Part shown: one piece after another, positions 61,872-64,000 of the stretch
Layout of the letters: every line of letters begins with the position of its first letter
Numbering within the stretch: position 1 is the first letter of the stretch
Assembly (NCBI RefSeq): GCF_005843885.1
Contig: NZ_CP040443.1
Coordinates: 4,464,001 to 4,528,000, forward strand
DNA: 64,000 nucleotides
DNA from: Escherichia sp. E4742
GTDB taxonomy: Bacteria; Pseudomonadota; Gammaproteobacteria; Enterobacterales; Enterobacteriaceae
Direction: 5' to 3'
Notes under the pieces: generated by a model
Databases searched by the model: none
Told to the model about the DNA's origin: nothing
The model's input: the letters and a program-made list of their open reading frames with translations, nothing else
Position numbers and translations under genes: made by a program

Positions 61872-62318
61872 TCAGTTGTGCCAGGGGGTGTCAAGAAGTT
61901 CATCGCAAGGCATGGCAATCCATCCACTTTTGCGTAGTAAGTGAATTGCCAATTCTATTGTGATAACTGAGCCTGATTTGTGGTGCTCAATCTGGGTAAC
62001 AGAACCGTTTCTGACGCGCATGATGATGTCAACATTCAGAGGGGATTGTGTGCTGGTGGTTTCTTCGCGCAGCTTCTTCTCGCACTCGATGAAGTATCGG
62101 CGGATCTGGCGGCCTTTTTCGTTGCTCTCGACCATTGCCAGTTCTTTGGCGGTGTCCAGGGTGAGGTGGTAGTCTTTAGCTGGTCTGCTTCTATCTATTT
62201 TTTCCCGATTTTGGAAAATAATCAAAAAGTCCTGATTTTCTACGAATTCATACTCGCTGATTCGCTCGGTGATCCAAGTAGCAAAGCGTTTACCTACTTC
62301 GAGAAAGGCGTGCATCAT
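61872..62318 (-). pseudogene. AntA/AntB-type antirepressor, N-terminally truncated
   Basis: 148 residues starting MMHAFLEVGKRFATWITERI, which matches the AntA domain only from its second helix; the usual first about 20 residues (ending VDARDLHAFLE) are missing. The YHLTLDTAKELAMVESNEKG core and FIECEKKL helix are intact, followed by a short Lys/Arg C-terminal region. Antirepressors inactivate phage repressors. Reverse orientation within the baseplate genes marks it as inserted cargo. Confidence 0.68.
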
Positions 62319-62337
62319 AAATAATTACCGCCTGATT

Positions 62338-62886
62338 TTACATGTTTTCTTTACAGGAATTTATTGCAGCCTTATATGCCTCCGGGAGGCCATCTAATGG
62401 GAAGAATATTTTTTGTGGTTTTTCTTTGCTTTCAGCTGGCGGAGTGTACCAAAAAGAAAAACTACCTTTCCCTTTAGCTTTTAACAAATCACTAATCTTT
62501 AATGAGCTAATAGGACTGAACAAGTAACCTTCATTGATAGATGGGGTTGTTATAGAGTCCTGCTTTTGTTGTCCACTGATTTTATAGCTTACAGGAAGGA
62601 ACGGTGGTAAATCCATTTGTTTATATCCAATAAAATGATTGACAGTAACATCACCGGGCTCACATTGAGTTAACGGTGATATATCAATAAATAAAGTTGA
62701 TTTATCCTGCGGCAATTTGGATTCAACACCAATACGATAAGCCATAGTGGTAGGCATGGTAAACTCAGCATAATACCATTTACCGAACTGTTGAATGTCA
62801 TTCATTCTCTCTGTGGCATCAATTGCATGAGAAACACCAGAAAATAGCAGTGAGCTAATCAAAATCCCTAATGAGTTAAATTTCAT
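62338..62886 (-). CDS. secreted moron protein of unknown family
   Basis: 182 residues from the ATG at 62886. The signal peptide MKFNSLGILISSLLFSGVSHA is followed by a soluble mature domain with two cysteines (LTQCEPGDV and INSCKENM) able to form a disulfide, and an SFWYTPPAES stretch. Predicted periplasmic. A+T rich compared with the baseplate genes. Reverse-oriented between gp25-like and gpJ genes, typical of a lysogenic-conversion (moron) gene. No family recognised. Confidence 0.68.
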   Translation of the reverse strand: MKFNSLGILISSLLFSGVSHAIDATERMNDIQQFGKWYYAEFTMPTTMAYRIGVESKLPQDKSTLFIDISPLTQCEPGDVTVNHFIGYKQMDLPPFLPVSYKISGQQKQDSITTPSINEGYLFSPISSLKISDLLKAKGKGSFSFWYTPPAESKEKPQKIFFPLDGLPEAYKAAINSCKENM

Positions 62887-62907
62887 AAAATCCTCTTGAG
62901 ATTAATT

Positions 62908-64000
62908 ATGTCAGAAATACCAATTACTATGACCAGTGCGGGTGCGCAGCCTACGCCACCCAATGATTTACTCGCAAATCTTATCACCAGAGTTGCTGAA
63001 AAAGTACCTGGATATACAGCCAACCTTCCGGCGGGACTTATTACAGACCTTGCCAGCACGGCAGTCGGGGCGCTGGCATTAATAGACCAGGCGCGTATTG
63101 ATCTTATTAACTCCGTAAGCCCATACGGCGCGAATATTCCGTTACTGATGCAACTCGGAAACATTTATGGAGCACAGAAGGGATTAAGTACAAATACGGC
63201 GGTATACGTGGTGTTTGAGGCGTTGCCGGGGTTTGGCATCCCTAAAGGGTTTGTGGTTGGTGACGGTAACTACCAGTATGCAGTTTCCCGCGATACGGTG
63301 GTACCAGAAAGCGGGCAGACTGAGCCAGTCTACTGTGTGGCTACAACGTCAGGATCATGGGCTGTACCGGAAGGGACTGTGACGCAGGTCATTACCTCAG
63401 TACCAAAAGACCAGCCTGTAAAGTGCACGAACCTTAGCGCAGGAATGCCCGGTCAGGAGGCGCAAACGTGGGCATCTTACCGCGCCGAAGTCATGGAGTC
63501 CGGCATGTTTGGTGTGCAGGGAACACCGGATTGCTTTAAAGCGATGCTCAAATCAGTAAGTGGTGTGCGAGAAAACCTGATTTCTTTCCGGCAGTCGTCG
63601 CTGGGGAAATGGGTTGCGGTTGTTGGTGGCGGTGATCCGTATGATGTGGCTTATGCGATTTACAAATCTGTACCGGATATTTCGAAACTGACCAACGATG
63701 TAAGCAATCCATCCGGTGCGGCAGTGGAAAAACGCACGGTTTCAATAACCGTTTCGCCGGATGTTTATCAGGTGCCGTTCGTTATCCCGTCATCACAAAA
63801 CGTCATGGTGCTAATCACCTGGAACACGGTGTCAGATGATTATGTTGATCCGGCGGGTATTGCTATGGCTGTGCAGCAAAACGTTGCTGATTACATCAAT
63901 TCAATTGAAGTCGGACACCCGATAAATCTTCTGCGTATCCAGGATATTTTTACCAGTTCTGTCAGGTTGCTGGTTGATGCAACATTGATCTCAACAATCA
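62908..64000 (+). CDS. baseplate J-like protein (runs off the window)
   Basis: Open frame from the ATG at 62908 (MSEIPITMTSAGAQPTPPND) to the window edge, 364 codons with no stop. It shows the gpJ/gp47 features: an N-terminal AEKVPGYTANLPAGLITDLAST helix region, a central VYVVFEALPGFGIPKGFVVGDG beta domain and SYRAEVMESGMFGVQGTPD. Baseplate wedge protein. Start set by the first ATG after the reverse-strand gene; TTGAG lies 10 bases upstream. Confidence 0.8.
   Translation, partial: MSEIPITMTSAGAQPTPPNDLLANLITRVAEKVPGYTANLPAGLITDLASTAVGALALIDQARIDLINSVSPYGANIPLLMQLGNIYGAQKGLSTNTAVYVVFEALPGFGIPKGFVVGDGNYQYAVSRDTVVPESGQTEPVYCVATTSGSWAVPEGTVTQVITSVPKDQPVKCTNLSAGMPGQEAQTWASYRAEVMESGMFGVQGTPDCFKAMLKSVSGVRENLISFRQSSLGKWVAVVGGGDPYDVAYAIYKSVPDISKLTNDVSNPSGAAVEKRTVSITVSPDVYQVPFVIPSSQNVMVLITWNTVSDDYVDPAGIAMAVQQNVADYINSIEVGHPINLLRIQDIFTSSVRLLVDATLISTI

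Overview
The window is Escherichia coli (or a very close Escherichia) chromosome. The left 19.7 kb carries the E. coli gene order ycjY-pgrR-mppA-ynaI-ynaJ-uspE-fnr-ogt-smrA-dgcM-zntB-fnrS-ynaL-dbpA-ttcA, with proteins that match my recollection of K-12 in length and most residues. Three things differ from K-12. Intact SDR and second hydrolase genes lie downstream of ycjY. A two-gene island (a GH25 muramidase and a caspase-GH25 fusion) sits between mppA and ynaI. The abgTBAR locus is missing, leaving only an abgT tail. mppA and the caspase gene each carry an apparent one-base deletion. From about 19.7 kb to the right edge the window is one prophage in the Rac attachment site at the 5' end of ttcA; its far end is outside the window. 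The left arm is Rac-like and reads leftward (intR, xisR, rcbA, ralR, recT, recE, racC, ydaE, a DUF1482 gene, a kil-like gene, ydaF, ydaG). Next come an XRE repressor, a PL/PR operator region, a Cro-like gene, a YdaT/CII-like gene, and O/P-type replication genes. A Q-type antiterminator with an unusual N-terminal extension follows, then an antisense three-gene cassette ending in a frameshifted PD-(D/E)XK nuclease, a Hok-family toxin locus, DUF1367-DUF1364-DUF1133 genes, tRNA-Thr(UGU) and tRNA-Gly(UCC), and two diverged copies of a non-coding module. The late region starts with two holin-like genes and a GH108 endolysin. It is followed directly by a complete type II heat-labile enterotoxin operon (A and B subunits). 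A perfect FNR-type palindrome lies upstream of the toxin operon and a strong terminator downstream. Then come a ParB-domain protein and a glycosyltransferase resembling TET-associated glycosyltransferases (a possible DNA-modification module), terminase, portal, capsid, and a contractile-tail (myovirus) set: sheath, tube, frameshifting chaperone, tape measure, hub, spike and baseplate. Two reverse-strand cargo genes (an AntA remnant and a secreted protein) interrupt the baseplate genes before gpJ, which runs off the window. The major capsid gene has an in-frame amber codon, so the prophage may be defective unless the codon is read through. The main interest is the LT-II operon with its possible oxygen control, the three-gene nuclease cassette, the ParB/glycosyltransferase pair, and the secreted caspase-muramidase island. 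All family assignments come from reading the sequence and memory of the families; no database search was run.
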